Positions 1 through 8,500 of a stretch of DNA of 22,296 bases are shown here, piece by piece. Under the pieces are notes generated by a model. That model was not told where the DNA came from, made no database searches, and worked only from the letters and a program-made list of their open reading frames with translations. The stretch is from an uncultured Blautia sp. (GTDB lineage: Bacteria > Bacillota > Clostridia > Lachnospirales > Lachnospiraceae). Position numbers and translations under genes: made by a program. The DNA is taken from positions 1-22,296 of the forward strand of contig URMH01000045.1 in NCBI GenBank assembly GCA_900549015.1, written 5' to 3'. Positions within the stretch are counted from its first letter, which is position 1. Each line of letters starts with the position of its first letter.

Positions 1-41
1 TTGGCATATTCATGCCAAAACACCTCGCGGGATAGTGGTGT
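1..41. other. Two adjacent small hairpins at the window edge, possible 3' end of a structured RNA
   Basis: Positions 1-7 (TTGGCAT) pair perfectly with 12-18 (ATGCCAA) around a four-base loop. Directly after, 20-24 (ACACC) pair with 37-41 (GGTGT) around a 12-base GC-rich loop. Neither hairpin is followed by a T-run on the plus strand, so they do not look like a simple terminator. Such packing without coding potential suggests the end of a structured RNA or leader beginning left of the window. I considered the raiA RNA class but cannot confirm any family from this fragment. Confidence 0.3.
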
Positions 42-92
42 GTGAACAGTAACTAAGATTCTTAATAAATCTTTAGGATTGTCAAAGTTCCC

Positions 93-121
93 TTGTTTCT
101 GCAAAAAAGGAATGCTATGAT
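93..121 (+). promoter_or_regulatory. Promoter of the polysaccharide deacetylase gene
   Basis: A -35 box TTGTTT at 93-98 and a -10 box TATGAT at 116-121 are separated by 17 bases. The -10 box is preceded by TGC, making it an extended -10 element. Transcription would start near 128 and leave a leader of about 70 bases before the ATG at 199. It is read as a vegetative sigma-A promoter. Confidence 0.55.
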
Positions 122-198
122 TAATATGGAAGAAAAAGTCAGGGGACAATTTTGATTGGCTCCTGATTCTAAGAATAGAAAAGAAAAAAGGGATAAGC

Positions 199-1737
199 AT
201 GTGGTCTAAAGAAACAAAAGAAGAAAAAGAACGCAAGAAAGAACAAGCGTTTTATGAACATTATGGCGCGATGGGAAAAAGCAAGGAATCCATTAGAAAA
301 GAGTGGGAGAGACGCAAGAGGAATGAACAACGCATTCGACGCCTCAAGAGACGAAGGAGAATTGCAATTGTATTGATTCTGCTCGTTGTATTAGTTCCGG
401 CAGTTTCAACATTTACTTATTTTAGAATGAATCCGATTGTATTACGGAGTAAAGTGATCGCGCAGGAAAAGAAAGAAAGTATGGATCTGATGTCCAACAT
501 CCGTTTCGTTGTCGGTGGAAAAGTGAAAGATGTGAAGACAGAAGGGAAAGTAGATACGAATAAAGAAGGAAAATATACGGTTTACTATGTCTATGGTAAA
601 CAAAAAGTAAAAGCTGAAGTCGAAGTTAAGGATACAAAAGCACCTGAGCTTAAAATGAAAGACAGTTATACAACAGAACTTCCGAAAGATATCAAGCCGG
701 AAGATTTTGTAGAATCAGTAAAAGATGCATCAGATGTCACACTTGAATTTGTCGGACAGGATTCCTGGGAGAAGAAAGGAAAATACGGAGTAACTGTTGC
801 TGCAACAGATAGTGACGGTCATAAAACAGAAGGTAAATCAACACTGAATCTGGAAGAGGATACAACAGGACCGACGATTGAAGGAGCAGATGATAAAGAA
901 CTTGCACAGGGCGATACGATGGACTTTAATGAAGGGGTTACGATAAAGGATGATATGGATCCAGAGCCAACATTGGAAGTACAGGGTGCTGACAAAGTGG
1001 ATTTTGCAACACCGGGAACCTATATTGTTACCTATCTTGCAAAAGACCGTTCCGGAAACGAGACAAAGATTGAGCGAAAGATCAAAGTGAAAGAGAATCC
1101 GGATTGGAATGAGAAAGTTGTTTATCTGACTTTCGATGATGGTCCGTCAGAGAATACCGGAAAGATTCTTGATATCCTGAAAGAAAAAAATGCAAAGGCA
1201 ACCTTCTTCGTCACAGGAAATAATCAGGAACATGATGCTATGATAAAAAGAGCCTTTTCCGAAGGACATTCGATTGGACTTCATACCTATACACATGATT
1301 ATGCAACAGTTTACGCATCCGAAGATGCATACTTCGCAGATCTGCAGAAAGTATCGGATCTGGTAGAGAGTATCACAGGAACGAAATCCATGATCATTCG
1401 TTTCCCGGGAGGATCCAGCAACACCGTCAGTGCAAAATATGTCAAAGGATTGATGACAACACTTACGAAAGCAGTGAGAGACAAAGGATATCAGTATTTT
1501 GACTGGAACTGTGATTCTACTGACGCAAGCGGAAATAATGTGCCGGTAGAAAAGCTGGTTTCCAACGCAACATCCTGCACGGCAAATCATGTTGATATTC
1601 TGATGCATGATACAGATGCAAAAGATACAACCGTACAGGCATTGCCACAGATTATTGATTACTATAGAAGTCAGGGATACACATTCAAAGGACTGACCGT
1701 TGATAGTGTGGCAGCGCACCATGGAGTGAATAATTGA
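199..1737 (+). CDS. Membrane-anchored NodB-family polysaccharide deacetylase with Ig-like repeats
   Basis: Probable cell-wall N-deacetylase of carbohydrate esterase family 4, 512 aa. Residues 1-53 are a long, very basic cytoplasmic segment, followed by one membrane helix at about 54-76. Residues about 95-305 hold three Ig-like DUF5011-type units, probably a wall-spanning spacer. The NodB domain fills about 306-512 with all five motifs visible: TFDDGP (311-316; D313 catalytic base, D314 metal ligand), HTYTH (H362 and H366, metal ligands), RFPGGS (401-406), DWN (435-437) and MHD with H470. It should therefore be active, on peptidoglycan or another N-acetylated wall glycan; the substrate cannot be read from sequence. 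The start is supported by an AAAAAAGGG ribosome site six bases upstream. The gene is monocistronic, ending at a strong hairpin. Confidence 0.92.
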   Translation: MWSKETKEEKERKKEQAFYEHYGAMGKSKESIRKEWERRKRNEQRIRRLKRRRRIAIVLILLVVLVPAVSTFTYFRMNPIVLRSKVIAQEKKESMDLMSNIRFVVGGKVKDVKTEGKVDTNKEGKYTVYYVYGKQKVKAEVEVKDTKAPELKMKDSYTTELPKDIKPEDFVESVKDASDVTLEFVGQDSWEKKGKYGVTVAATDSDGHKTEGKSTLNLEEDTTGPTIEGADDKELAQGDTMDFNEGVTIKDDMDPEPTLEVQGADKVDFATPGTYIVTYLAKDRSGNETKIERKIKVKENPDWNEKVVYLTFDDGPSENTGKILDILKEKNAKATFFVTGNNQEHDAMIKRAFSEGHSIGLHTYTHDYATVYASEDAYFADLQKVSDLVESITGTKSMIIRFPGGSSNTVSAKYVKGLMTTLTKAVRDKGYQYFDWNCDSTDASGNNVPVEKLVSNATSCTANHVDILMHDTDAKDTTVQALPQIIDYYRSQGYTFKGLTVDSVAAHHGVNN

Positions 1738-1748
1738 TAAAGATTAGA

Positions 1749-1792
1749 AAGAGCCAGGACAGGCACAACACACGGTGTCTGTTCTGGCTCTT
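1749..1792. terminator. Bidirectional terminator between the convergent deacetylase and ABC-F genes
   Basis: Positions 1749-1766 pair with 1775-1792 in an 18-base-pair stem with two G-T wobbles and an eight-base loop. The outer nine pairs (AAGAGCCAG / CTGGCTCTT) are perfect. A T-rich stretch follows on the minus strand (complement of 1733-1748), while the plus-strand tail is only moderately T-rich. The hairpin lies exactly between two converging genes, so it probably serves both, more strongly the minus-strand one. Confidence 0.8.
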
Positions 1793-1804
1793 GATCATTA
1801 TATC

Positions 1805-3439
1805 TTAATCCTCATCATCTGTCTGTACAGAGTAAGTCTGTCTCTTTCTGGCCATCTCATCGCTCTCAAGATATTCATCATAAGTTGTGATCTTATCGAT
1901 CAGCTTACCGCCCGGAACAATCTCCATGATACGGTTCGCTGTTGTCTGTACGATCTGATGGTCTCTGGAAGTAAAGAGAAGTACTCCAGGGAATTTGATC
2001 AGACCATTGTTGAGTGCTGTGATAGACTCCATATCCAGGTGGTTCGTTGGCTCATCAAGAAGCAGTACATTTGCTCCTGAGATCATCATCTTGGAGAGCA
2101 GGCAGCGAACTTTCTCACCACCGGAAAGTACAGCAACTTTCTTCACTCCGTCTTCACCGGAGAAGAGCATTCTTCCAAGGAATCCACGAACATAAGTTAC
2201 ATCCTTTTCCTCAGAGTACTGTGTCAGCCACTCTGTGATATTGTAGTCGTTGTCGAATTCTCCGCCGAAATCCTTCGGGAAGTAAGCCTGAGAAGTTGTA
2301 ACTCCCCATTTATATGTTCCCTCATCCGGTTCCATCTCGCCAATCAGGATTTTGAAGAGGATTGTCTTAGCAAATTCATTTCCACCAACGAAAGCAACTT
2401 TATCCTCACGGCCAAGTGTGAATGTAAGATTATCAAGAATCTTTTCGCCGTCAATTGTCTTGGAAAGTCCTTCTACAGTGAGAACTTCATTACCAATCTC
2501 ACGGTTCGGACGGAAGTCAATGTAAGGATATTTACGGCTGGAAGGTCTGATCTCATCAAGCTGGATTTTCTCCAGGGCACGCTTTCTGGAAGTAGCCTGT
2601 TTGGACTTGGAAGCGTTCGCACTGAATCGGGAAATAAATTCCTGCAGCTCTTTGATCTTTTCTTCTTTTTTCTTATTGGCTTCTTTCATCTGTTTGATAA
2701 GGAGCTGGCTGGATTCGAACCAGAAATCGTAGTTACCTGCGTAAAGCTGGATTTTGCCGTAGTCAATATCTGCTGTGTGGGTGCAGACCTTATTCAGGAA
2801 GTAACGGTCGTGGGATACCACAATTACGGTGTTGTCAAAGTTAATTAAAAATTCTTCAAGCCATTCAATAGCAGGGAGATCCAGATGGTTGGTCGGCTCG
2901 TCAAGAAGAAGAATATCCGGGTTTCCGAAAAGTGCCTGTGCAAGAAGAACTTTTACTTTCTGGCTACCTGTTAAGTCTGCCATCTGGGAATAGTGAAATT
3001 CTGTCTCGATGCCAAGACCGTTTAAGAGAGTAGCTGCATCAGATTCTGCCTCCCAGCCGTTCATCTCTGCAAATTCACCTTCCAGTTCGCTGGCACGGAT
3101 GCCGTCCTCGTCTGTGAAGTCTTCTTTTGCGTAGATGGCTTCTTTTTCCTTCATGATTTCATAAAGGCGGGCATTTCCCATGATTACGGTATCAAGTACT
3201 GTGTACGCGTCGTATTTGAAATGGTCCTGCTGCAGGAAGGAGAGACGTTGACCCGGAGTGATGACAATATCTCCTTTCGTTGGCTCAAGCTGACCGGAAA
3301 GGATTTTTAAGAATGTGGATTTTCCGGCTCCGTTGGCTCCGATAAGACCGTAGCAGTTTCCTTCTGTGAATTTGATATTTACGTCTTCAAAAAGTGCTTT
3401 TTTTCCAACGCGCAATGTAATGTTGTTTGCTGAAATCAT
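1805..3439 (-). CDS. ABC-F family ATPase (YkpA/YbiT-like), with an asymmetric second ATP site
   Basis: Soluble tandem ABC protein of the ABC-F class, which acts on ribosomes in translation or antibiotic protection; 544 aa. NBD1 has Walker A GANGAGKST (34-42), a variant signature LTGSQ (156-160), Walker B LLLDEP (about 177-182) and switch His in VSHDR (208-212). A lysine-rich coiled linker lies at about 245-295. NBD2 has a degenerate Walker A (GGNEFAKT, 352-359), a canonical signature LSGGE (438-442), LLLDEP (459-464), and SRDH (491-494) where SHDR is expected. The odd Walker A, the variant NBD1 signature and the lost His all belong to one composite site. The start chosen is the ATG at 3439, behind AGAGGT (3445-3450); the open frame runs 36 codons further up, but that part has no family similarity and contains the promoter. 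Confidence 0.93.
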   Translation of the reverse strand: MISANNITLRVGKKALFEDVNIKFTEGNCYGLIGANGAGKSTFLKILSGQLEPTKGDIVITPGQRLSFLQQDHFKYDAYTVLDTVIMGNARLYEIMKEKEAIYAKEDFTDEDGIRASELEGEFAEMNGWEAESDAATLLNGLGIETEFHYSQMADLTGSQKVKVLLAQALFGNPDILLLDEPTNHLDLPAIEWLEEFLINFDNTVIVVSHDRYFLNKVCTHTADIDYGKIQLYAGNYDFWFESSQLLIKQMKEANKKKEEKIKELQEFISRFSANASKSKQATSRKRALEKIQLDEIRPSSRKYPYIDFRPNREIGNEVLTVEGLSKTIDGEKILDNLTFTLGREDKVAFVGGNEFAKTILFKILIGEMEPDEGTYKWGVTTSQAYFPKDFGGEFDNDYNITEWLTQYSEEKDVTYVRGFLGRMLFSGEDGVKKVAVLSGGEKVRCLLSKMMISGANVLLLDEPTNHLDMESITALNNGLIKFPGVLLFTSRDHQIVQTTANRIMEIVPGGKLIDKITTYDEYLESDEMARKRQTYSVQTDDED

Positions 3440-3505
3440 AATATACCTCTTTTTCGTGAACTGTTTTTTAAAATTTCCTATTATATGTAAGTATAGCCGA
3501 TTTCC

Positions 3506-3533
3506 ATTGTACCGTAAACTGGGAAATTTGCAA
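3506..3533 (-). promoter_or_regulatory. Promoter of the ABC-F gene
   Basis: On the minus strand, TTGCAA (3528-3533) and TACAAT (3506-3511) are separated by 16 bases, giving a start near 3499 and a leader of about 60 bases. It lies about 45 bases from the oppositely directed aroK promoter, so this is a divergent promoter region. A second TATAAT-like box lies at about 3479-3484 on the same strand and could be an alternative. Confidence 0.6.
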
Positions 3534-3578
3534 CAATTATTTTGCACTTCTTTGCTGTTTTCGGTAAAAAAAGCCTAC

Positions 3579-3607
3579 TTTACAAAAAAAAGGAGGGCTG
3601 TTATAAT
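3579..3607 (+). promoter_or_regulatory. Promoter of the aroK-ccdA operon
   Basis: TTTACA at 3579-3584 and a consensus TATAAT at 3602-3607 are separated by the ideal 17 bases. Transcription would begin near 3614, about 30 bases before the aroK ATG, leaving no room for a leader regulator. AGGAGG at 3591-3596 lies inside the spacer and is not used as a ribosome site. Confidence 0.75.
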
Positions 3608-3644
3608 CTACTCTGCCGGATTTCGGAACAAAGGAGTGATATAG

Positions 3645-4172
3645 ATGAGAAAAAATCATATCTTTCTCATTGGTTTTATGGGAAGCGGAAAAAGTACCGT
3701 TGCAAAATATTTAAGCAGAACTTATAAAATGCAGCAGATAGAAATGGACGCACAGATAGAAAAAAAAGAGGGGCGAAGCATTTCGTCCATATTTGAAAAC
3801 GAAGGGGAAGCGTATTTTCGCACACTGGAAACAGAGTTTTTAAAAAATCTGGATCCCAAAGAGACTTTTGTTGTATCATGCGGAGGCGGCGCAGCAGTAA
3901 AAGAGGAGAATGTGCGGGAAATGAAGAAGAAAGGACGCATTGTTCTTCTTTTGGCAAAGCCGGAAACGGTTTATGAAAGAGTGAAATATAGTCATAACCG
4001 TCCTCTTCTTGAGGGGAATATGAACATATCCTATATTAAAGAGCTGATGGAAAAACGACAGGCGCTTTATGAGAGAGCAGCAGACCTTCAGGTGAAAACA
4101 GACGGCAGAACAGCGAAATCCATCGGTGAGGAGATTATAAAACGAATCAGAAAAGAGGAGGAGACAGCATGA
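3645..4172 (+). CDS. aroK: Shikimate kinase
   Basis: Phosphorylates shikimate at the 3-hydroxyl with ATP, the fifth step of the chorismate pathway, in the cytoplasm. At 175 aa it is the usual size. The P-loop GFMGSGKST lies at 10-18. The shikimate-binding region follows: D at about 32 in EMDAQIE, the ISSIFENEGEAYFR segment with its FR pair, and CGGGAA around 80-86. The RPLL lid arginine lies near 119. AAGGAG at 3631-3636 is eight bases before the ATG. No other aromatic-pathway gene is adjacent. Its stop codon overlaps the start of the next gene (ATGA), implying translational coupling to the CcdA-like protein, which has no obvious metabolic link. Confidence 0.95.
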   Translation: MRKNHIFLIGFMGSGKSTVAKYLSRTYKMQQIEMDAQIEKKEGRSISSIFENEGEAYFRTLETEFLKNLDPKETFVVSCGGGAAVKEENVREMKKKGRIVLLLAKPETVYERVKYSHNRPLLEGNMNISYIKELMEKRQALYERAADLQVKTDGRTAKSIGEEIIKRIRKEEETA

Positions 4173-4858
4173 ACGGAATTTTAGATGCTCTGGCAGAAAT
4201 TATGAGAGACAATCTGTGGGCTGCGCCGCTTTTAAGCCTTCTTGCAGGAATTATTACTTCATTTACCCCCTGTTCGCTGGCAACAGTTCCCATGCTGCTT
4301 GCCTGTGTGGGTGCATCAAAGGCAGGTCCGAAAAAAGCTTTTCGCCTTTCTCTTACGATGGCGCTTGGAATGGCTGTCACCTTTGGGGTTTTCGGATCTG
4401 TGGCGTCTGTGATCGGGCATTATATGCATGAGGCGGGACACTGGTGGACGATTCTTATGGGGATTTTGATGCTTTTGATGTCTCTTCAGGTGCTGGGAGT
4501 GATCAATATTATCCCTCATGTGCACGTGACGGAGGAGATTTCCGGAAAAGGATATATGAGCGCATTTTTAACAGGAGCGCTGGGAGGATTATTTGCTTCT
4601 CACTGTGCGATTCCGGTTATGGTAGCTCTTCTTGCTCTTGTGGCAGAGCTTGGGAAAAACGCCTGGTGGGGAATTCTTTTGATGGTCCTCTATGCGCTGG
4701 GACACAGCATTCTTCTGATCGCAGCAGGGACGGGATACAGTTACGTGGAAAAAATCATTCAGAATCCAAAAGCAGAGTCTGTAGGAAAATGGCTTCGGGC
4801 AATTCTTGGTGCTGTGATCTTCCTTGTGGGACTTCTTCTTGTATTCGGTGAAAAATAA
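4169..4858 (+). CDS. ccdA: CcdA/DsbD-type membrane thiol-redox transporter
   Basis: Integral membrane protein, 229 aa with about six hydrophobic helices, the size of stand-alone CcdA proteins that carry reducing power from cytoplasmic thioredoxin across the membrane. The two signature cysteines are present in the expected contexts: C35 in SFTPCSL and C146 in ASHCAIP, each with the nearby proline typical of the family. AGGAGG at 4156-4161 is seven bases before the ATG, which overlaps the aroK stop. No extracytoplasmic thioredoxin-like partner (ResA/TlpA type) or cytochrome c gene is in the window, so the outer acceptor is unknown. The family call is firm; the physiological role is inference. 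Confidence 0.87.
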   Translation: MNGILDALAEIMRDNLWAAPLLSLLAGIITSFTPCSLATVPMLLACVGASKAGPKKAFRLSLTMALGMAVTFGVFGSVASVIGHYMHEAGHWWTILMGILMLLMSLQVLGVINIIPHVHVTEEISGKGYMSAFLTGALGGLFASHCAIPVMVALLALVAELGKNAWWGILLMVLYALGHSILLIAAGTGYSYVEKIIQNPKAESVGKWLRAILGAVIFLVGLLLVFGEK

Positions 4859-4863
4859 AGGAA

Positions 4864-4892
4864 TTGCATACAAAAGAAAACAATGTTATAAT
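4864..4892 (+). promoter_or_regulatory. Promoter of the Rrf2 regulator gene
   Basis: TTGCAT at 4864-4869 and TATAAT at 4887-4892 are separated by 17 bases, starting just six bases after the ccdA stop codon. The predicted start is near 4899, leaving a leader of about 65 bases. An imperfect dyad (TGTAT / ATACA, about 4913-4935) lies in that leader and could be an autoregulatory site; this is speculative. Confidence 0.7.
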
Positions 4893-4964
4893 ACAAAGGT
4901 AAACCTGCCTGCTGTATATCTGCGAGAAATACACAGAGAGCTGGTTGGAAAGAGGTTATACGGA

Positions 4965-5369
4965 ATGTTTATTACAAGAGAGAGCGATTATGCAGTGAGA
5001 GTAATTCGTGCCCTGGCAGGTGAGAGGCGTTTAAGCGTGAACGAAATATGTGAAAAAGAAGAGCTCACTGCACCATTTGCGTACAAAATACTGAAAAAAC
5101 TTCAGAAAGCAAAAATTGTGAAGGGATTTCGCGGGGTGCACGGAGGCTATACGCTGAACAGACAGCCGGACGAGCTTACGCTGTTTGATGTATACACAGC
5201 CATCGACCCGGAGCTTTTTATTATTGAATGTATGAACGAGGGAAGTCCGTGTGTGCGAAACAGCACAGATATGCCATGTCTTGTTCATCAGGAACTTGTT
5301 GAGATTCAGAAGGAATTATGGGGGCTTTTGAAGAGAAAGACGCTGCAGGATATTTTTGACAGAAAATAG
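4965..5369 (+). CDS. Rrf2-family transcriptional regulator with IscR-like iron-sulfur cysteines
   Basis: Dimeric winged-helix DNA-binding protein, 134 aa, the family's normal length. The N-terminus (MFITRESDYAVRVIRALA) is the classic Rrf2 opening, the recognition region (TAPFAYKILKKLQKAKIV) lies at about 35-52, and the wing contains GFRGVHGGYTL (54-64). C89, C96 and C105, with H108 three residues after the last, resemble the three cysteines and histidine that hold the [2Fe-2S] cluster of IscR, so a redox- or Fe-S-sensing role is likely. The start is set by AGAGG at 4951-4955, nine bases upstream; the open frame runs 47 codons further up, but that part overlaps ccdA and the promoter. It has its own promoter and terminator. 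Its position before nifJ makes that gene a plausible target. Confidence 0.88.
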   Translation: MFITRESDYAVRVIRALAGERRLSVNEICEKEELTAPFAYKILKKLQKAKIVKGFRGVHGGYTLNRQPDELTLFDVYTAIDPELFIIECMNEGSPCVRNSTDMPCLVHQELVEIQKELWGLLKRKTLQDIFDRK

Positions 5370-5370
5370 A

Positions 5371-5401
5371 AGGGAAAGGACAGGTGCCTTTCCTTTTTTT
5401 G
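5371..5401 (+). terminator. Intrinsic terminator after the Rrf2 gene
   Basis: GGAAAGG (5373-5379) pairs with CCTTTCC (5387-5393) around a seven-base loop, followed at once by a run of seven Ts. It starts two bases after the stop codon. It separates the regulator transcript from nifJ. Confidence 0.88.
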
Positions 5402-5451
5402 TAGATACCGTAATTTTGTATGAAAGAATATACAAAAACAGGGGAATCTCA

Positions 5452-5481
5452 TTGGACATCAATCCGATTTTATGATATAAT
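5452..5481 (+). promoter_or_regulatory. Promoter of nifJ
   Basis: A consensus TATAAT at 5476-5481 is preceded by TGA, an extended -10. The -35 region reads TTGGACA (5452-5458), spaced 17 or 18 bases depending on which hexamer is taken. The start would be near 5488. Just downstream, TAGAC (5496-5500) and GTCTA (5510-5514) form a short inverted repeat that could be an operator or merely a leader stem. Confidence 0.7.
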
Positions 5482-5554
5482 AACGAATGGACTTTTAGAC
5501 ACATAAGTGGTCTAGAAATAATTTTCATCACACCTTTAAGGAGGAAAAGAAACT

Positions 5555-8500
5555 ATGGCAAGAAAGATGAAAACCATGGATGGTAACCATGCAGCCGCTC
5601 ATGCATCATACGCTTTTTCTGATGTAGCTGCAATTTACCCGATCACCCCTTCATCTGTTATGGCAGAGGCAACAGACGAATGGGCAACCCAGGGAAGAAA
5701 GAACATTTTCGGACAGGAAGTACAGGTTACAGAGATGCAGTCCGAGGCTGGTGCAGCAGGTGCTGTACACGGTTCTCTGGCAGCAGGTGCCCTGACAACT
5801 ACCTATACAGCTTCTCAGGGTCTTCTTCTGATGATTCCAAACCTTTACAAAATCGCAGGTGAGCAGTTACCGGGTGTTATCAACGTATCTGCCCGTGCAC
5901 TTGCTTCCCACGCACTCTCCATCTTCGGAGATCACTCTGACGTAATGGCTTGTCGTCAGACTGGCTGTGCAATGCTTTGTGAATCTTCCGTACAGGAAGT
6001 TATGGACCTGACTCCTGTTGCACACCTTGCAGCAATCAAAGGAAAAGTTCCTTTTATCAACTTCTTCGATGGATTCCGTACTTCTCATGAGATCCAGAAG
6101 ATCGAGACATGGGATTATGAAGATCTTAAAGATATGGCAGATATGGACGCGATCGCAGAGTTCCGTAACCGCGCTCTGAATCCAAATCACCCATGTCAGA
6201 GAGGTTCCGCTCAGAACCCGGATATCTTCTTCCAGGCAAGAGAGGCATGTAACCCGTACTACGACGCTCTTCCGGCAGTTGTACAGGAATACATGGACAA
6301 AGTAAATGAAAAAATCGGAACAGACTACAAACTGTTCAACTACTATGGTGCAGAGGACGCAGAGCACGTAATCGTTGCTATGGGTTCTGTAAATGATACA
6401 ATCGAAGAGACAATCGACTACCTGACAGCAGCAGGCAAAAAAGTCGGTGTTGTTAAAGTTCGTCTGTACAGACCATTCTGCGCAGATGCTCTTGTAGCTG
6501 CAATTCCGGAATCTGTAAAACAGATCACTGTTCTTGACAGAACAAAAGAGCCGGGTGCACTTGGCGAGCCGCTTTACCTTGATGTTGTAGCAGCATTAAG
6601 AGAGAGCAAATTCAGCGATGTGAAGATCTTCTCCGGACGTTACGGCTTAGGTTCTAAAGATACAACTCCGGCACAGATCGTTGCTGTATATAACAACACA
6701 GAAAAAGAAAAATTCACAGTAGGTATCGTTGACGATGTGACAAACCTTTCTCTTGAGACAGGCGATGCTATCGTTACAACACCGGAAGGAACTACAAACT
6801 GTAAGTTCTGGGGTCTTGGCGCTGACGGTACAGTAGGTGCAAACAAGAACTCCATTAAGATCATCGGTGACAACACAGACATGTACGCACAGGCTTACTT
6901 TGATTATGACTCCAAGAAGTCCGGCGGTGTTACAATGTCTCACTTACGTTTCGGTAAGAAACCGATCAAATCCACATACCTGATCCGTAAGGCAGACTTC
7001 GTGGCATGTCACAATCCTTCCTATGTAAATAAATACAATATGGTTCAGGAACTTGTTGACGGCGGTACATTCCTTCTTAACTGCCCGTGGGATATGGAAG
7101 GCCTTGAGAAACACTTACCAGGACAGGTAAAAGCATTTATCGCAAACCACAATATCAAATTCTACACAATCGACGGTGTGAAGATCGGTATTGAAACAGG
7201 TATGGGACCAACACGTATCAACACAATCCTTCAGTCCGCATTCTTCAAACTGACAGGCATCATTCCGGAAGAGCAGGCAATCGAGCTTATGAAAGCTGCT
7301 GCAAAAGCTACTTACGGACGTAAAGGTGACGACATCGTTCAGAAGAACTGGGCTGCTATCGACGCCGGTGCAAAACAGGTTGTTGAAGTTCAGGTTCCGG
7401 AAAGCTGGAAAGATGCAGAAGACGAAGGTCTCTTCATGGCTCACGCTTCTGAAGGAAGAGAAGATGTTGTTGATTTCGTAAACAACATTCAGGCAAAAGT
7501 AAATGCACAGGAAGGAAATACTCTCCCTGTATCTGCATTTAAAGAGTATGTAGATGGTACAACACCATCCGGTTCTTCCGCATACGAAAAACGTGGTATT
7601 GCTGTTAATATTCCTGTATGGAATCCGGAAAACTGTATCCAGTGTAACAGATGTGCTTATGTCTGCCCGCATGCAGTTATTCGTCCGGTTGCTCTTACAG
7701 CAGAAGAAGCAGCAAACGCTCCTGAGGGAATGAAGACATTACCTCTTACAGGTATGGCTGATTATAAATTCACAATGACTGTATCCGCTCTTGACTGTAC
7801 AGGATGTGGTTCCTGTGCAAATGTCTGCCCAGGCAAAAAGGGAGCAAAAGCTCTTGCTATGGAAAATCTGGAAGCAAACATGGGCGAGCAGAAATTCTTC
7901 GATTACGGAGTTAAACTTCCGGTTAAGGAAGATGTTATTGCAAAATATAAAGAAACAACTGTTAAGGGAAGCCAGTTCAAACAGCCTCTCCTTGAGTTCT
8001 CCGGAGCTTGTGCAGGTTGTGGTGAGACACCATATGCAAAACTGATCACACAGCTTTTCGGTGACAGAATGTACATTGCAAACGCAACAGGATGTTCCTC
8101 TATCTGGGGTAACTCTTCACCGTCTACACCATACACAGTAAATGCCAAAGGACAGGGTCCTGCATGGGCTAACTCCTTATTCGAGGACAATGCTGAGTTT
8201 GGTTATGGTATGCTTCTTGCACAGAAAGCAATCCGTGACGGTCTGAAAGCAAAAGTTGAGGATGTTGTTGCAAACGGAACAAACGAAGATGTAAAAGCTG
8301 CTGGTCAGGAATGGCTGGATACATTCAATACAGGCATTACAAACGGCACTGCTACAGATAAGCTGGTTGCTGCTCTGGAAGCTTGCGGATGCGATAAAGC
8401 AAAAGAAATCCTTGCTCAGAAAGACTTCCTTGCTAAGAAATCCCAGTGGATCTTCGGTGGTGACGGATGGGCTTACGACATCGGATTCGGCGGTGTTGAC

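Noticed and set aside
1147..1722. 191-codon minus-strand open frame inside the deacetylase NodB domain
   Set aside because: It lies across all catalytic motifs of the plus-strand gene and has no ribosome site or domain.
3440..3547. Upstream extension of the ABC-F reading frame by 36 codons
   Set aside because: The extension contains the predicted promoter and leader and lacks ABC-F similarity; the ATG at 3439 has a proper AGAGGT ribosome site and the canonical opening.
4824..4964. Upstream extension of the Rrf2 reading frame by 47 codons
   Set aside because: It overlaps ccdA and the rrf2 promoter; Rrf2 proteins begin at the MFITRESDYA-type sequence at 4965.
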